In this document: one piece after another, positions 42,501 through 43,947 of the stretch | How positions within the stretch are numbered: position 1 is the first letter of the stretch | Layout: each line of letters begins with the position of its first letter | Assembly: GCA_022496185.1 (NCBI GenBank) | Contig: WTXG01000282.1 | Span: 1 to 43,947 of the forward strand | Reading direction: 5' to 3' | Source: Multifurca ochricompacta | Lineage: Eukaryota > Basidiomycota > Agaricomycetes > Russulales > Russulaceae | DNA length: 43,947 nucleotides | Made by a program: the position numbers and the translations under genes | Notes under the pieces: model-generated | Databases searched by the model: none | The model's input: the letters and a program-made list of their open reading frames with translations, nothing else | Told to the model about the DNA's origin: nothing

Positions 42501-43224
42501 CCACCAGCTTTTTCAAGTATTTCTCTGAATAAATATAAATTATCAGCCCTATCTTCTCAATCATCCTAACTCACTTGTCCTCCCTTGCTTGATCTCCCTC
42601 GTCGCAATCGTAAGTATACACAGTACTTCCACCATGATCTTCACGATTATATCTCTCATCCCATCACTTGGTGAGACTTCAACATAAGTTTCAAGTCGTT
42701 TGAAGAAGCTTCCAATTTGATCAAACAGCTCGAGGAGAGTTCCTTGGCTCGCCTCAACATCCTTTGCTGCCTAATTGAGTCGGTTGTGGAAGTGACATGC
42801 ACAAAGAGATAAAGAAGGTTTACCAAGAGGAGGACACCTATTCCAGCAAAGATTACCTTTGCAGGAGAGAAGACCTGTGTGATCATACTAGAGTCTGGGT
42901 CTTGGGTGGGAACAAGCTGAACGTGATAGGACTGACCAAGCCAACACCTTCGCCTAATGTAGCTGAAAATGCATAGAGGACATTAACAGTTGGATTCAAC
43001 CACTTCGTCAGTCTTTCGTTGTCGCTCTGAGATTTATCGAATTCTTGAGCTTGTTCGTGAAGAATGGCCAGAATGGCATCAGGAGAGTTGCATGATTGAA
43101 TCCTAGTCGATAGATGGTAATCGGCAATATCTTTCCCAGTTCGGATGTTATATGTTTTCAAAGCAGCACTGAAAATGGACTGAAAGTTGGAATCCGAGGA
43201 AGGTTTGGGTGATTTTTGAGACAT
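39595..43224 (-). pseudogene. STAND/NLR protein gene: Goodbye - coiled coil - NACHT - ankyrin (frame broken by three 1-nt losses)
   Basis: Nine exons on the minus strand: 43224-42937, 42874-42824, 42770-42575, 42524-42037, 41977-41918, 41860-41690, 41633-41609, 41555-40956 and 40904-39595. Introns are 50-62 nt; seven look like GT-AG, and intron 7 (41608-41556) is GC-AG. The spliced length is 3,189 nt and would be 1,063 codons plus stop with three missing bases. Domains: an N-terminal block resembling the fungal Goodbye domain (~1-180); heptads of the type VDDKVQG/INDRVQD (~205-340); NACHT with Walker A HGKPGSGKS (~416-424) split by introns 6 and 7, Walker B IYLIVDALDE (~517-525) and CITSRPE; about six ankyrin repeats (~860-1050). 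Frame losses lie near 42080, 39787 and 39760, the last two in short homopolymers. The family is thought to act in recognition of non-self and in regulated cell death. Either a recent pseudogene or an intact gene with assembly errors. Confidence 0.85.
42112..42237. repeat. 42-bp minisatellite encoding coiled-coil heptads
   Basis: Three adjacent near-identical 42-bp units (42112-42153, 42154-42195, 42196-42237), each coding two heptads of the NLR coiled coil. More diverged 21-bp periods continue to about 42400. Such arrays change length easily by slippage or unequal exchange. Confidence 0.85.
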
Positions 43225-43947
43225 AAAGCATGTAGTGGGGAGCTATCGTGATTAACGGTGTTCGGCGCGAGAAGCTGCATCACACGTGGTTGTGTCGTTG
43301 CTGGATATGGAAGATAGACGCCCCAGGTAGGATTGTTGATATCGAGGGTCTAGTAGGTCTAGGAAATGATGGTGGATGCTAGCGACATGAAGAGCGGGCT
43401 GTATTCAAACCCCCTACTCCTCTACTCCTCCTACAACTCGAAGTCACCTTCCTCTCCCCCACCGCTGACATCCCTAAAGTGGGAATCGTATCACACGGCT
43501 GTAATTTGTAATAATATTATTTAAACGGAAGTTATCATTGAATATTTATTTTAAAAAAGAAAGTATCAATGAAATATCAGTTGGAATAAGTAATATATTT
43601 ATTTTAAAAGGAAAGTTATCAACAAGATATCATTACAAATCAGTTGGAATAAGATCAGATAAGGATTGATAAGAACTTGGTGTTGTCGCGCGTTCTCACT
43701 ACTCTATGTCTCTAGCTATTGACTTTCATTGTGTATCATGTGTTCTCATCAGAATTGTGGTCTGGATGTTATTGTCCATTGCATGGACAGGAGGAGGGAA
43801 AATGTTAAGCATTTTCACTATTAGGTTTTTTATTTGAAATCAATTTTATTCACACTTCAGGACCTTGCCCAAATCACGCAGCTACTACTAGTACATAGTA
43901 ACTACTGTTGTGAACATGAGAGAAGGGTGGAAACCACCATGTGCAAA
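43225..43947. other. Upstream non-coding region with AT-rich tandem repeat
   Basis: Upstream of the NLR start codon. At about 43548-43650 two units of roughly 65 bp share ATTTTAAAA(AA)GAAAGT(T)ATCAA and end in CAGTTGGAATAAG. At about 43788-43804 a GGACAGGAGGAGGGAAAA tract followed by TGTTAAGC resembles the purine tract and start of an LTR, but no second LTR or coding remnant is visible. No ORF is supported. Confidence 0.4.

Noticed and set aside
43788..43947. A further LTR element at the right edge (purine tract, then TGTTAAGC)
   Set aside because: Only a tract and a possible LTR start are present, and the window ends before any supporting structure.

Overview
The window looks like genomic DNA of an Agaricomycete-type (basidiomycete) fungus. 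The reasons are very short introns (50-62 nt) in the only host-type gene, a Goodbye/NACHT/ankyrin STAND protein of the kind common in these fungi, chromodomain Ty3/gypsy elements of the Tf1/sushi type, and strong CpG-to-TpG decay in the older repeats. I cannot name the species.

Positions 1 to about 39,150 are almost entirely transposable elements, inserted one into another. The oldest layer is a hAT-like fragment (1-1015) that received a minus-strand gypsy element, A (3' LTR 1016-1606). A is now split into pieces at 1607-2134, 3592-3805, 4307-5114 and 27663-28536. Into A went a non-autonomous hAT element (2135-3583, TSD GATATGAT), a solo Copia-type LTR (3806-4301, TSD AAAGG), gypsy element B (plus strand, 5115-27657, TSD AGGTT) and, apparently, gypsy element E (plus strand, 28537-35937, no matching TSD). 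B carries gypsy C (minus strand, 11838-26804, TSD TGGAT), and C carries gypsy D (minus strand, 13568-21056, TSD GTGTG). LTR divergence follows the nesting order: about 4% in B, about 2% in C, about 0.5% in D; E is also about 0.5%. Positions 35938-39145 are a mosaic of hAT ends, a nearly complete hAT copy (36291-37747), the decayed 3' end of a Copia element with a solo LTR inside it, and a scrap of gypsy RNase H.

Gypsy copies B-E share one plan: 575-596 bp LTRs (TGTTA...TAACA), gag with a CCHC zinc knuckle, pol (protease, RT, RNase H, integrase, chromodomain) in the -1 frame relative to gag, and a third ORF downstream of pol, in the position where env would lie. That ORF encodes a ~412-residue protein with a coiled coil and at least three C-H zinc-knuckle motifs. 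The 11 nt just downstream of each 5' LTR are complementary to an 11-nt stretch inside the LTR 34 nt after the TATA box, and this pairing covaries between copies. This indicates Tf1-like self-priming. Inside B's gag lies a 222-bp TG...CA element with a 5-bp TSD that contains a tRNA-like cloverleaf.

Positions 39595-43224 (minus) hold the only host-type gene, a nine-exon STAND/NLR gene (Goodbye domain, heptad coiled coil, NACHT, ankyrin repeats). Three single-base deletions break its frame. Similar one-base losses break the young elements D and E, so many of these lesions could be assembly errors. Positions 43225-43947 are non-coding and AT-rich, with a short tandem repeat.
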